Of a stretch of 22,435 nucleotides of DNA, positions 1-6,844 are shown one piece after another (within the stretch, counting starts at the first letter, position 1; the number at the start of each line of letters is the position of its first letter). The notes beneath the pieces were generated by a model that had not been told where the DNA came from, searched no databases, and saw nothing but the letters and a program-made list of their open reading frames with translations. The translations under genes and the position numbers were made by a program. The DNA lies in the IMG/VR virus record IMGVR_UViG_3300005264_000203, positions 1 through 22,435 of that record. The stretch is one strand, 5' to 3'. Source of the DNA: a virus.

Positions 1-281
1 TCGGTAACCCTGTAAGGTTGTTCACAATATTTGCAGTATGCAAAATGTTCATTTTCGTTAACGTTTAAAATGCCAAGTAGTTTGGAAATTTCCAGAACCG
101 GGTCTATATCTGAGCAAATAACGTTAACCGCTAAATCTTGCAATTCCTTTTCCTTTTCGTCCATACCTTCTTGCTTTGCTTGCTTCGTTAATTTACGGAC
201 TTTATCAATTGACAAATGGCTTACAGCCAATTCTGAATTCAAAAGCCCTGAGAGTTCCGGCAGTTCGTAATAATCAGTCAT
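1..281 (-). CDS. Small unknown protein with C-terminal CxxC, partial at left edge
   Basis: The reading frame starts at ATG 281-279 on the minus strand and is open to the window edge, giving 93 residues without a stop. The protein is acidic and helical, with a charged, probably coiled-coil stretch around residues 25-50. It ends in a YCKYC motif (Cys83, Cys86) that could be the first half of a zinc site completed beyond the edge. It shares 8 bases (ATGACTGA) with the end of the gene upstream, so the two are probably translationally coupled. It is the last visible gene of the leftward unit. I do not recognise a family. Confidence 0.7.
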   Translation of the reverse strand, partial: MTDYYELPELSGLLNSELAVSHLSIDKVRKLTKQAKQEGMDEKEKELQDLAVNVICSDIDPVLEISKLLGILNVNENEHFAYCKYCEQPYRVT

Positions 282-456
282 TGTTAATCACCCTTGTATA
301 TTTGATATAAATATTATGTTGGTTTGGCGTCAGGTTATGGACTTTCAAAAATCCAATTTCGAATAATATTGATTCGGTTTCATCGGTCGTATTATGTGGG
401 TTAACCAACTTAATAAACAAATCAGCTACCATCTCTTTTTTGCTCAACTTTTCCAT
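274..456 (-). CDS. Small unknown early protein, 60 aa
   Basis: This short frame lies in the leftward unit between two other minus-strand genes. It is 13 bases downstream of the 93-residue gene, and its stop overlaps the next start by 8 bases. The protein is soluble and mixed in charge, with no Cys pairs, membrane segment or motif that I recognise. Coding status rests on tight packing, shared direction and the coupled overlap. Confidence 0.6.
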   Translation of the reverse strand: MEKLSKKEMVADLFIKLVNPHNTTDETESILFEIGFLKVHNLTPNQHNIYIKYTRVINND

Positions 457-469
457 TTCCGTTCCCTTA

Positions 470-751
470 TTAGTTATTGATTGAATTATTATAATCGGCG
501 ACTATTTGGCTGTAATGTTCTTTAGTTATTTTAGCAAGTTCCATGTAGTCAGAAGATGCTAAATATATATTATGTTTTCTGAATTGACTCGACACTCTTT
601 GTGGCTTTTCTTTTAAATAACCATCTAATAATAAAAGATGAGCTACCTCTGAATGCAATGTATTTTCTTTATATAGTGCTACGCCGTGACGGTTTATTTC
701 TTTGATAATATTTATAATTGCACGGTTGACAGATTTAATTGTTGTTTCCAT
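470..751 (-). CDS. Unknown early protein, possibly winged-helix-like, 93 aa
   Basis: The predicted protein is helical at the N-terminus (residues 3-25) and then has a pattern of short helices and hydrophobic positions (roughly 28-60) that could form a small helical or winged-helix domain. No residue pattern is clear enough to name a family. It sits in the middle of the leftward unit, with a 61-base gap on its upstream side in which I see no promoter, so it is probably read from the promoter at 1079-1110. A regulatory role is only a guess from position beside a divergent promoter region. Confidence 0.6.
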   Translation of the reverse strand: METTIKSVNRAIINIIKEINRHGVALYKENTLHSEVAHLLLLDGYLKEKPQRVSSQFRKHNIYLASSDYMELAKITKEHYSQIVADYNNSINN

Positions 752-812
752 TTTTCGGCTTCCTTATTAGTTTACAAAAAAGCAGTTTGGAATCTTACTC
801 GGGATTTTTTTA

Positions 813-1040
813 TCATCGGGCATATTGTTTTCTGATTTCTACGGATGCAATATCACTTATCAGCCTTGGTATATTGTTGTATTCTTTTATTTTATCGGCA
901 TATTTATTCTTGAATTCGTTCCGATAATTTTTATCAGTCCTGATCTTATTTAATGCTTCTTCAGCTAATTTTATTTGATCTTGTTTCATTTGTGTAAGTA
1001 AGTTTAAAAAGTTTTGAGTTTCTTTTGTTAAGTTTTTCAT
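813..1040 (-). CDS. Small charged helical protein, first gene of leftward unit, 75 aa
   Basis: This is the first gene behind the strong leftward promoter at 1079-1110. With a transcription start near 1073, the leader is about 33 bases. The protein is rich in Lys, Glu, Asn and Gln and is probably a two- or three-helix bundle. No catalytic or metal-binding motif is visible. Being first behind an early-type promoter suggests an early host-interaction or regulatory protein, but nothing in the sequence identifies it. Confidence 0.65.
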   Translation of the reverse strand: MKNLTKETQNFLNLLTQMKQDQIKLAEEALNKIRTDKNYRNEFKNKYADKIKEYNNIPRLISDIASVEIRKQYAR

Positions 1041-1078
1041 TTACTTGCCTCTTGTTTGTTGCTCAATTAATTGTTGTA

Positions 1079-1110
1079 CAAACGTAACTATAATAATTTT
1101 AAAAAGCAAA
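1079..1110 (-). promoter_or_regulatory. Leftward Bacteroidota-type promoter
   Basis: On the minus strand the -33 box TTTG lies at 1110-1107 and the -7 box TACGTTTG at 1086-1079. The TTG of the -33 box begins 23 bases before the -7 box, the same spacing found at the other promoters in this window. Both boxes match the Bacteroidota consensus exactly. Two small palindromes, TTGTACAA (1074-1081) and CAATTAATTG (1064-1073), overlap or follow the -7 box and could be operator half-sites. Confidence 0.8.
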
Positions 1111-1160
1111 TCTTTTTTGTTTATTTTTATTTTTTTATTCCAAAAGTTTTTACTTTTTAC

Positions 1161-1168
1161 TATCTTTG
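1161..1168 (+). promoter_or_regulatory. Rightward -7 box (TATCTTTG), weak -33
   Basis: TATCTTTG is an exact TAnnTTTG -7 box located 33-45 bases before the candidate starts of the zinc-ribbon gene. At the expected -33 position (about 1137-1140) there is only a T-rich stretch ending ATTC. The box therefore looks real but may need an activator. It is divergent to the leftward promoter at 1079-1110. Confidence 0.5.
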
Positions 1169-1205
1169 TGTAAATAGTTTTTTTGAACAAGAGATGGAGA
1201 GTGAA

Positions 1206-1409
1206 ATGGTATTAATTAAATGCGACAAATGCAAAAAGGATGTTGAGAGTAACGAAGGTTACATCACCGAAAGCGTTTTTGTGACGTACGACAATATGAC
1301 AAGTATTGAATTTCACAAAAAATACAAAAGAGATGATTCTAAAGTTAGGGAATATTGTTTTGGGTGTGCCGAAAATTTGAATATAATTGAGAGGTCGGAA
1401 AATAAATAA
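1206..1409 (+). CDS. Small zinc-ribbon protein
   Basis: The 67-residue protein has two Cys pairs, CDKC near the N-terminus and CFGC in the C-terminal third. This spacing is typical of a small four-Cys zinc ribbon found in many phage early proteins of unknown role. I prefer the ATG at 1206 because GGAGAG (1196-1201) precedes it at a usable distance; the ATG at 1194 would add four residues (MESE). The longer upstream extension in this frame is low-complexity Phe/Tyr-rich sequence overlapping the promoter and is not credible. It is probably read from the TATCTTTG box at 1161. Confidence 0.65.
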   Translation: MVLIKCDKCKKDVESNEGYITESVFVTYDNMTSIEFHKKYKRDDSKVREYCFGCAENLNIIERSENK

Positions 1410-1416
1410 AAAAACA

Positions 1417-1448
1417 TTAGGATTTTAAATTCAGTTTAACTATATTTG
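1417..1448 (+). promoter_or_regulatory. Rightward promoter with TTAGG -33 variant
   Basis: TTAGG at 1417-1421 is followed, with the standard 23-base register, by the -7 box TATATTTG at 1441-1448. The expected start of transcription is near 1453, giving a leader of about 36 bases to the gene at 1489. The same TTAGG box in the same register occurs at 17383-17387 (minus) and 17420-17424 (plus). Confidence 0.75.
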
Positions 1449-1488
1449 CATAGTAATTAAATCTAACAAACAATAAAGGGAAAAGGAA

Positions 1489-1716
1489 ATGAAATATTTA
1501 GAAAAGAAAATAACGAAATTAAGTTTAATAAAAATGTTAGATAATTCTCATTATAAAATAATATACGTAGCTGGAACAAATCCTCCTTATAATTTTGGAA
1601 GTACAATAAGAAATAAAAAAGAACTTAATGGGTTACCTAATGACTTAAAAACAATCAAAGATAGATCATTTGGCAATAGACCAGCATATCAAACTATTGA
1701 CGATGGCGAATTGTAA
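1489..1716 (+). CDS. Small basic unknown protein, 75 aa
   Basis: This is the first gene of the long rightward early unit, starting about 36 bases after the expected transcription start. A strong ribosome binding site (AAAGGGAAAAGG) lies just upstream of the ATG. The protein is basic in its N-terminal half and acidic at the extreme C-terminus, with no Cys pairs, membrane segment or known motif. Function is unknown; DNA or nucleoprotein binding would fit the charge but is not supported further. Confidence 0.65.
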   Translation: MKYLEKKITKLSLIKMLDNSHYKIIYVAGTNPPYNFGSTIRNKKELNGLPNDLKTIKDRSFGNRPAYQTIDDGEL

Positions 1717-1780
1717 GATTTCCAAAATAAATATACTAAAATGAGTAAGTAATTTTTTTTAAAACCACAAAGGAAACACG

Positions 1781-2020
1781 ATGGAACTTTCAGAGCAAAT
1801 GCAAAAATTATATAATCTCAAGACTCCCGACTTTTCGGAGCTTGCAGAATCTTTTATTAATGATGTTGTTAAGGTCGTAGATATTCAAAATGGTATCATT
1901 CCTGACCTATGGAATATTATTCATTTGAATTCAGAATTTAAGATTTCAAAAGATTGCTTTAAGGTCTTGAATGAATTGTATAGAATCAAGATTAACGAAA
2001 AGGAAAAATCAAATGGATAA
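1781..2020 (+). CDS. Small acidic unknown protein, 79 aa
   Basis: The protein is mostly helical and acidic in its first two thirds, with a Lys/Glu-rich tail. AAAGGAAA lies upstream of the ATG. Its last eight bases (ATGGATAA) contain the start of the annealing-protein candidate, so the two are probably coupled. No motif is recognised. Its position immediately before the recombination pair suggests an accessory to that module, as inference only. Confidence 0.6.
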   Translation: MELSEQMQKLYNLKTPDFSELAESFINDVVKVVDIQNGIIPDLWNIIHLNSEFKISKDCFKVLNELYRIKINEKEKSNG

Positions 2021-2711
2021 CAACGAATTGATACAATTTGAAGACAACAAGGCGATTGAAAAGTTAGACCACAACCTTAATAACTTCTTGGGAATGAAAG
2101 AGATATATTCAGATAATCCTATTATCTTAGCTGAAATCAAAGGGAATATCATAAGTGAAATAAACCTATATTTTACTGATGAAAAAATTACCACAATCTC
2201 AAATGAATTTCAAAATAAAAGCTATGGATTTAGAACAGATAACCCGCGTGGATATGATAATAATACTGTTAAGGAATCTGTGATTTTTGGACTCCTTAAA
2301 GGCGTCCACTATACCGACAATGAATTAAATATCATTGCCGGGCGTGGTTACATTACAAAAGAAGGATTCCAAGGTCTGATGAGACGTAATCCAGATTTTA
2401 ATGATTTCAGTCTAATTATGAAAACAGATGAAATTGATAAAGTGAAAAAGATTGCAACTATCCATGCTAAGGCTAATTGGGTTTATCGTGGGAAAAACTA
2501 TTGCACTCCCGAAAAATTCCAAGTCTCAGTTAAATGGAATGACAAAATGTCAAATGATGCAATTATCGGCAAGGCTGAACGAAAAGTTAGACGTTACGCT
2601 TGTGAAACGTCCTTTAATGACACCTTTTCAGATGGCGAACCAGAACAAGTTGAACGAACTGTTATTGAAATAGACCATAAGGAATTATTAACAAATAACC
2701 AGGAAGTATAA
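2013..2711 (+). CDS. Probable single-strand annealing protein (RecT-like), divergent
   Basis: The 232-residue protein is placed here mainly by context: it lies directly before a RecE/RecB-like nuclease gene, the usual arrangement for phage annealing protein and exonuclease pairs. Within it, a central stretch (about residues 88-125) runs from a hydrophobic helix through Gly-Arg-Gly-Tyr-Ile-Thr-Lys-Glu-Gly-Phe. This resembles the RecT/Redbeta-type segment in which a Gly-rich turn precedes a helix followed by paired beta strands. The C-terminal third has a basic Lys-Ala-Glu-Arg-Lys-Val-Arg-Arg segment and an acidic tail. The start at 2013 is chosen because it overlaps the previous stop by 8 bases, like several other starts here. 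Family membership is inference; an unrelated DNA-binding protein is possible. Confidence 0.5.
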   Translation: MDNNELIQFEDNKAIEKLDHNLNNFLGMKEIYSDNPIILAEIKGNIISEINLYFTDEKITTISNEFQNKSYGFRTDNPRGYDNNTVKESVIFGLLKGVHYTDNELNIIAGRGYITKEGFQGLMRRNPDFNDFSLIMKTDEIDKVKKIATIHAKANWVYRGKNYCTPEKFQVSVKWNDKMSNDAIIGKAERKVRRYACETSFNDTFSDGEPEQVERTVIEIDHKELLTNNQEV

Positions 2712-2713
2712 AA

Positions 2714-2899
2714 ATGAAATTAATTAACACAACAAAAGAACACAATTACCCGCATTGCAAAAGTGGAGATATTGATTATACCACAAATGAATATATGCTT
2801 AATGAAACATTAAAAGAAAATTGGGTTTGTTATGATCGTGGTGGCACGTTTGAAAAAACATACAAATTAAAATACATAAAAACTCAGCATAATGATTAA
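2714..2899 (+). CDS. Small protein resembling an eroded zinc ribbon, 61 aa
   Basis: The protein has the shape of a phage zinc ribbon: Pro-His-Cys-Lys-Ser-Gly-Asp-Ile near the N-terminus and Trp-Val-Cys-Tyr-Asp-Arg-Gly-Gly-Thr-Phe in the middle. In the usual ribbon each knuckle is CxxC. Here the first Cys of knuckle one is Tyr and the second Cys of knuckle two is Arg, leaving only two ligands. It may have lost metal binding, use His, or dimerise to bind metal. It lies 2 bases after the annealing-protein candidate and 14 bases before the nuclease gene, in the same direction. Confidence 0.6.
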   Translation: MKLINTTKEHNYPHCKSGDIDYTTNEYMLNETLKENWVCYDRGGTFEKTYKLKYIKTQHND

Positions 2900-2913
2900 A
2901 AAGGAGGTCAACA

Positions 2914-3822
2914 ATGACGACAGCTAAATATATAAAATATAACGCTCTAAGTTTTTCGACTCTAAAAAATATTAATATTTGCGGTGCTTTTAATAAGCAC
3001 CAAAAACAACAACCTACAACCAACACGATGAAAATAGGCAATATATTTGAAGACGTGTTGTTGTCGACAATTGGTCAACATAAACAATTTAACAAACGGT
3101 ATTATTTATATGATGGTAATTTTCCAAAGGAAACGCCTGAAATATATAACCAAATTAAAAACCATGATTTTATGATGGAAAACCATATTCGATATACTAA
3201 ATCCGGCGATATTTACAAATCAGATTTAATAAAATTCAATCTATTAACCCATATGGCTGAATATTTCCCTCGGTACCCAGTATCCATACAAGACTATAAC
3301 AATCTAAAACAAATGGCTAACAACCTTTTAGAACTCGAAATATCCATATTTGACGAAAAGATTCCAATAGTTAATTTACTGCAAAGCGATAACGCTCAAT
3401 TTCAAGTTCCTTTGTATTGGGAAAATAACGGTATAGAAAAAAAGGCTCTTCTTGATTTTATGACTATCATTAAAATTGATGGTAAGGATTTTGCAATAGC
3501 TATTGATTTTAAAACAGTAGGTAATATCTTTGGATGGCAATACGAACTTAAAAAAACATACTATTTACAAGATAGGCATTACATTGAAGGGTTAAAATTT
3601 TGTTATCCTAAATTAGAAGTATATCCAATAATGCCGTTTGCTTGTGTACAAAACCAAGCTCCTTTTTTAGTGCAAGAAAACAAATTAGATTATGATGAAA
3701 ACATTTTACTAACTGCCGATTTAGCTTATATTTCAGCTCTAACCCGTTGGGAACAATGGCAAGATAACGGACGTGACGAAAGTCCTGTTTTAGAATCCAC
3801 TAATGTAAAGGTGTGGATATAA
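2914..3822 (+). CDS. RecE/RecB-like PD-(D/E)XK exonuclease
   Basis: The 302-residue protein shows the core of a PD-(D/E)XK nuclease of the RecE/DUF3799 kind. In order: an N-terminal Ser-rich motif (residues 11-17); a Gly-Asn-Ile-Phe-Glu helix (42-46) at the position of the usual GxxxH/E motif; Asp181 at the end of a strand (KALLD); Ile-Asp-Phe-Lys (197-200) supplying Asp198 and Lys200; and a QxxxY motif (Gln219, Tyr223) typical of RecB/AddB-type nucleases. Such enzymes resect double-stranded ends to give single strands for an annealing protein, here probably the product of 2013-2711. A near-perfect ribosome binding site (AAGGAGGT) precedes the ATG. The next gene starts at the stop (TAATG). 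Confidence 0.75.
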   Translation: MTTAKYIKYNALSFSTLKNINICGAFNKHQKQQPTTNTMKIGNIFEDVLLSTIGQHKQFNKRYYLYDGNFPKETPEIYNQIKNHDFMMENHIRYTKSGDIYKSDLIKFNLLTHMAEYFPRYPVSIQDYNNLKQMANNLLELEISIFDEKIPIVNLLQSDNAQFQVPLYWENNGIEKKALLDFMTIIKIDGKDFAIAIDFKTVGNIFGWQYELKKTYYLQDRHYIEGLKFCYPKLEVYPIMPFACVQNQAPFLVQENKLDYDENILLTADLAYISALTRWEQWQDNGRDESPVLESTNVKVWI

Positions 3823-4103
3823 TGTATATATTAAATGACACTAAGAATTATAATTCGATTTTTGGAGTACAGAATACAATGCCAAAAGAAAAATATTGTG
3901 TAAATATGTTTAATTCGGTATTAGCAAGATATGATATGGAGTCAGCTTACGACCGTGAAAAATTCTTGAAATTAACAAGTATATTCCCAAAGGATATTAT
4001 TAAGACTGGTAAATCATCTTTTTCCAAATGGGCTATTATCACAAACCCTCTATATAATTTATTGAAATATCATTTTGAGTTAATGCCTGTTTGGAGGGAT
4101 TAA
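3822..4103 (+). CDS. Unknown protein, 93 aa
   Basis: The start used is the ATG that shares a base with the stop of the nuclease gene (TAATG, 3820-3824), a coupling used again at terL/portal; a GTG nine bases upstream is possible. The protein is helical and neutral to basic, with several aromatic residues, and ends in a Pro-Val-Trp-Arg-Asp tail. No family is recognised. The tight coupling suggests it works with the recombination nuclease or is simply expressed with it. Confidence 0.6.
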   Translation: MYILNDTKNYNSIFGVQNTMPKEKYCVNMFNSVLARYDMESAYDREKFLKLTSIFPKDIIKTGKSSFSKWAIITNPLYNLLKYHFELMPVWRD

Positions 4104-4105
4104 AT

Positions 4106-4294
4106 ATGCCTATCTATACTTATAGGTGCAATTCATGTAAAAAGCTAATAGAACGGTTACATGGCGTCAAAAAGAAGGTTATTATGATTTGCCCTTCGTG
4201 TGGTGGGCAAATGCAAAAAACAGTATCACTTCCAAGTAAACCAAAATTTAAAGGGACTGGATTTTACGAAACTGATTACAAGGATAAAAAATGA
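4106..4294 (+). CDS. FmdB-type zinc-ribbon protein
   Basis: The 62-residue protein begins Met-Pro-Ile-Tyr-Thr-Tyr-Arg-Cys and has two CxxC knuckles (CNSC and CPSC), then a Lys/Pro linker and a C-terminal Phe-Lys-Gly-Thr-Gly-Phe-Tyr-Glu-Thr-Asp-Tyr. This matches the FmdB family of small zinc ribbons in both the N-terminal strand and the FKGxGFYxTDY tail. The cellular role of the family is poorly defined; regulation has been proposed. I use the ATG at 4106, which gives the canonical MPxYxY start, rather than an in-frame one at 4091. It overlaps the next gene by ATGA. Confidence 0.85.
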   Translation: MPIYTYRCNSCKKLIERLHGVKKKVIMICPSCGGQMQKTVSLPSKPKFKGTGFYETDYKDKK

Positions 4295-4644
4295 CAAAAC
4301 AAATATACAAAGGCGTGATTTTTATTAAAGAGTGCAATAGCTTAAATCATGTAGCGGTTGCTACTTGCTCTCAATACTTAAGAGATCTTATAATGGAACG
4401 ACTGGAAAAGAATATAAGGAAAGAACTTAATAGGCTTAAAAATGAAAGTGAAATATTTTCAATCGAGAACTATGTCGACACGTATGATATGTTTAAGTCT
4501 GGTCAGTTAAAACTTAATATGGATAGGAAGTTTTTTAATTATTATACCATAGTGAATTATACAAATGCCTTAATGTCTCACCGTTGGATTTGTGTTTATT
4601 TAGAGAAAAAAAGAATTCATTTAAATTTGAGACAAAATGGCTAA
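4291..4644 (+). CDS. Unknown basic protein, 117 aa
   Basis: The gene is coupled at both ends: ATGA overlap with the FmdB-like gene and an 8-base overlap (ATGGCTAA) with the replication initiator candidate. The protein is basic and helical, with a charged central stretch (residues 30-60) and a tail rich in Arg, Lys and Asn. No known motif is visible. Its position before the initiator and helicase genes suggests a replication accessory, as inference. Confidence 0.6.
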   Translation: MTKQIYKGVIFIKECNSLNHVAVATCSQYLRDLIMERLEKNIRKELNRLKNESEIFSIENYVDTYDMFKSGQLKLNMDRKFFNYYTIVNYTNALMSHRWICVYLEKKRIHLNLRQNG

Positions 4645-5401
4645 TAGGATATTTAACGACAAATCAGGTTTCATTAAAATATTCCGGAAAATATTAGAAA
4701 ATCCGATGTATTTCAAAAAGCCTTTTTCTAATTTCGAAGCGTTATATTACATTATCGCAAATGCAAATTATGCAGACAATGAATATACCGATGGGTTAAA
4801 ACGTGGTGAAATAATTATCAATAAAAAAGAGCTTACTTTGGTATTTGGGTGGAGTTACCAACAAACACGCACCTTTATAGCTAAGTTGCTCAAAAACAAA
4901 ACACTTAGCAATCAACAACACAATCAACAACACAATCAACAACAATACACCATTGAAAAATATAACACTTACAATCCTCAGCAACAACGTAATCAACAAC
5001 GCAATCAACAACGAAACGGGATCTTTAACCTATTGTATAAAGAAATTAAAAGAAATATAAGTCTTAGTTATAATATTTCTTTTAGTTCAATAACTAAGAC
5101 ATACGGTCGTTTTGGTTCTGAAAAAAAATCAAAGGAATTGTACGAAAAGTTATCAGATGAAATGAAATATATTGTTGTTTTTCATTTACATCATTATGTG
5201 AAAATCAAAGGAAATTATCAAGTGAATTTTGAAAAGTATATCACAAAGAAATTATTTTATGAGAATATCAGGAACGGCAATGGTGAAGTTGTATTCGATT
5301 GGAAACATATTACAATACCATACGCACTACAGAAAACAGATGACGAATTTTTTACTAAAACTAAGGAAATCGAAGGGTTAAAAGGAATTCAATATGACTG
5401 A
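4637..5401 (+). CDS. Winged-helix replication initiator / replisome organiser candidate
   Basis: The 254-residue protein has an N-terminal region (about residues 8-90) of the phage replisome-organiser type. It has a helix with Phe-Glu-Ala-Leu-Tyr-Tyr-Ile-Ile-Ala, a Gly-Glu-Ile-Ile-Ile strand, then a helix-turn-helix pair containing Phe-Gly-Trp-Ser and a recognition-type helix with Thr-Arg-Thr-Phe. A Gln/Asn hinge follows (about 90-127), made of NQQ(H/R) repeats encoded by 12-base DNA repeats, then a helical C-terminal domain. Such proteins bind origin repeats and load helicase; the DnaB-like gene follows with an 8-base overlap. The repeats in the hinge are candidate iterons, as in phage genomes where the origin lies inside the initiator gene. 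The fold and role are inferred from pattern and context. Confidence 0.65.
   Translation: MANRIFNDKSGFIKIFRKILENPMYFKKPFSNFEALYYIIANANYADNEYTDGLKRGEIIINKKELTLVFGWSYQQTRTFIAKLLKNKTLSNQQHNQQHNQQQYTIEKYNTYNPQQQRNQQRNQQRNGIFNLLYKEIKRNISLSYNISFSSITKTYGRFGSEKKSKELYEKLSDEMKYIVVFHLHHYVKIKGNYQVNFEKYITKKLFYENIRNGNGEVVFDWKHITIPYALQKTDDEFFTKTKEIEGLKGIQYD
4910..5014 (+). repeat. Two blocks of 12-base iteron-like repeats inside the initiator gene
   Basis: Block one (4910-4945) is three 12-base units: AATCAACAACAC twice and AATCAACAACAA. Block two (4979-5014) is CAGCAACAACGT, AATCAACAACGC and AATCAACAACGA. Each block is exactly 36 bases and the two are separated by 33 AT-rich bases. The units encode NQQ(H/R) in frame. 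They could be origin iterons bound by the protein encoded around them, or simply a repetitive peptide hinge. Confidence 0.75.
5061..5100. repeat. 11-bp perfect inverted repeat near the iteron blocks
   Basis: GTCTTAGTTAT (5061-5071) and ATAACTAAGAC (5090-5100) are perfect reverse complements separated by an 18-base AT-rich spacer. The repeat starts 46 bases after the second iteron block, inside the initiator gene. It could be a second protein-binding site or a structural element of an origin. Confidence 0.7.
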
Positions 5402-6782
5402 GCAAGAAATGATAAAAGATTTTTTAAGTGATGGATTAACACCGCCTTACATAAATGAAAAGATAGAACAGGCAATACTCGGAAGGCTTTTAGTGAATCA
5501 GAATTCATATTATGACACAAGGGATATATTGTCAGAGAAACACTTCTATAACGGAAACCATAAAACAATCTATAAGGCAATTTGTTATTATTATGGCAGT
5601 TCAAACAATAATAATCCTTGTGATATTTTGGTTCTATCTGAGTTATTAAAAAAATACAATAAGCTCGAAGAGGTCGGGGGAGCTTATTACTTAAATGATT
5701 TATGTAGCATGGGATTAAAGGCATATGAAGCCCGTAAAATAGCTATGTTAATTATCGAATACTATCTCAGGCGCGAAAGTAAACAAATAGCAATAAAGTA
5801 TCACCAAATAGCAGAAAATCAGATTAATGATCCTTTTGAGTTTATCAATGATGCTTTGCAAGAATATGAGGATCTATTCAATAGCGTATCACTTAGTAAG
5901 TCCGTTGAACCCGAGGACGTTACAAAGAGGACTTTTGACTATTACACTAAGGCAGTGAATGGAAAATCAGATATGTTAACATCTGGTTTTAAAGTAATTG
6001 ATTATCACACTGGAGGATTTCAACCTACTGATTTTATTATAATTGCAGCACGCCCGGGTATGGGTAAAACTTCATTTGCGTTAAAATTAGCATTGGACTG
6101 GTGTTTAAAACAAAAAAAAGCAGTAAGTTTTTTTTCTTTGGAAATGTCAGATATTCAATTAGTGAATCGAACCGCTTCGATTTATTCAGGCATTGACGGC
6201 TTAAAATTAAGAAAAGCCACGTTGAATGACAATGAATATTCAAACTATATGACATATTTAAACAAACTTGGTAGATCACATTTTTACGTTACTGATTTTG
6301 GTATTAATCAAATTGAGATGCTTAGAGCTAAGATCAAAAAACAAGTGTATAGGAACGGCGTTAAGGCGGTTATAATTGATTATTTGCAGTTGATGGATAC
6401 TAAGAAGTCAAAAGAAAACCGAGAACGTGAAATTAGTACTATCAGCAGAGCTTTAAAACAATTAGCAATTGAATTAAACATTGTGATTATTGCCTTAGCT
6501 CAGTTAAATCGAGGCTGTGAATCAAGATCAGACAAAAAGCCTATGATAAGTGACTTAAGGGAATCGGGTTCTTTGGAGCAAGATGCCGATATAGTGTTAT
6601 TAATCATGAATCCGAATCGATACGAGATGTTAGATTTTCAACACAAAGGCGAACGGGTTAGCTGTGTTAGTTCTGGTATGGAACGCGTTGAAGTAAATGT
6701 TGCAAAATGCAGAAATGGCAGTACTGGCAGCGTGTTAGTTGGGTTTATCCCTGAACAAACAAAATTCACACAATTGAATTAA
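5394..6782 (+). CDS. dnaB: DnaB-type replicative helicase
   Basis: The 462-residue protein is full length for the family and has both domains: an N-terminal helical DnaB domain (about 18-125) and a RecA-like C-terminal domain (about 190-455). Walker A is ARPGMGKT (219-226). The H1a segment is FFSLEM with Glu250. Walker B ends in Ile-Ile-Asp-Tyr-Leu-Gln (Asp329). The H3 region contains AQLNRG and the DLRESGSLEQDAD sensor segment. The H4 region AKCRNGSTG contains the Lys/Arg finger (Lys438, Arg440). It unwinds DNA 5'-3' as a hexameric ring at the fork. Its start overlaps the initiator gene by 8 bases (ATGACTGA), the usual initiator-helicase arrangement. It is the last gene before the promoter at 6807-6836. 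Confidence 0.96.
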   Translation: MTEQEMIKDFLSDGLTPPYINEKIEQAILGRLLVNQNSYYDTRDILSEKHFYNGNHKTIYKAICYYYGSSNNNNPCDILVLSELLKKYNKLEEVGGAYYLNDLCSMGLKAYEARKIAMLIIEYYLRRESKQIAIKYHQIAENQINDPFEFINDALQEYEDLFNSVSLSKSVEPEDVTKRTFDYYTKAVNGKSDMLTSGFKVIDYHTGGFQPTDFIIIAARPGMGKTSFALKLALDWCLKQKKAVSFFSLEMSDIQLVNRTASIYSGIDGLKLRKATLNDNEYSNYMTYLNKLGRSHFYVTDFGINQIEMLRAKIKKQVYRNGVKAVIIDYLQLMDTKKSKENREREISTISRALKQLAIELNIVIIALAQLNRGCESRSDKKPMISDLRESGSLEQDADIVLLIMNPNRYEMLDFQHKGERVSCVSSGMERVEVNVAKCRNGSTGSVLVGFIPEQTKFTQLN

Positions 6783-6806
6783 ATCGAAAAATAATAATAA
6801 TAAAAC

Positions 6807-6836
6807 TTGCAATTGATAAAAAAAAATAGTATATTG
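6807..6836 (+). promoter_or_regulatory. Rightward promoter, TTG-N20-TATATTG type
   Basis: TTG (6807-6809) and TATATTG (6830-6836) are in the same 23-base register as the other promoters here, and the -7 box is followed by CAAT. The same TATATTG(C/T)AAT core occurs at 17444 and 17747. It sits in the 142-base gap after the helicase gene and would drive the lysis and possibly the packaging genes. Confidence 0.65.
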
Positions 6837-6844
6837 CAATTAAC

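Noticed and set aside
4796-5011. Hydrophobic minus-strand frame over the initiator gene
   Set aside because: The Leu/Ile repeats are only the reverse reading of the NQQ repeats; a membrane protein is not supported.
2013-6782. Alternative genetic code (stop recoding) suggested by the internal TAA in the HNH frame
   Set aside because: TAA, TAG and TGA all serve as ordinary stops of well-supported genes in this window, so general recoding is unlikely.
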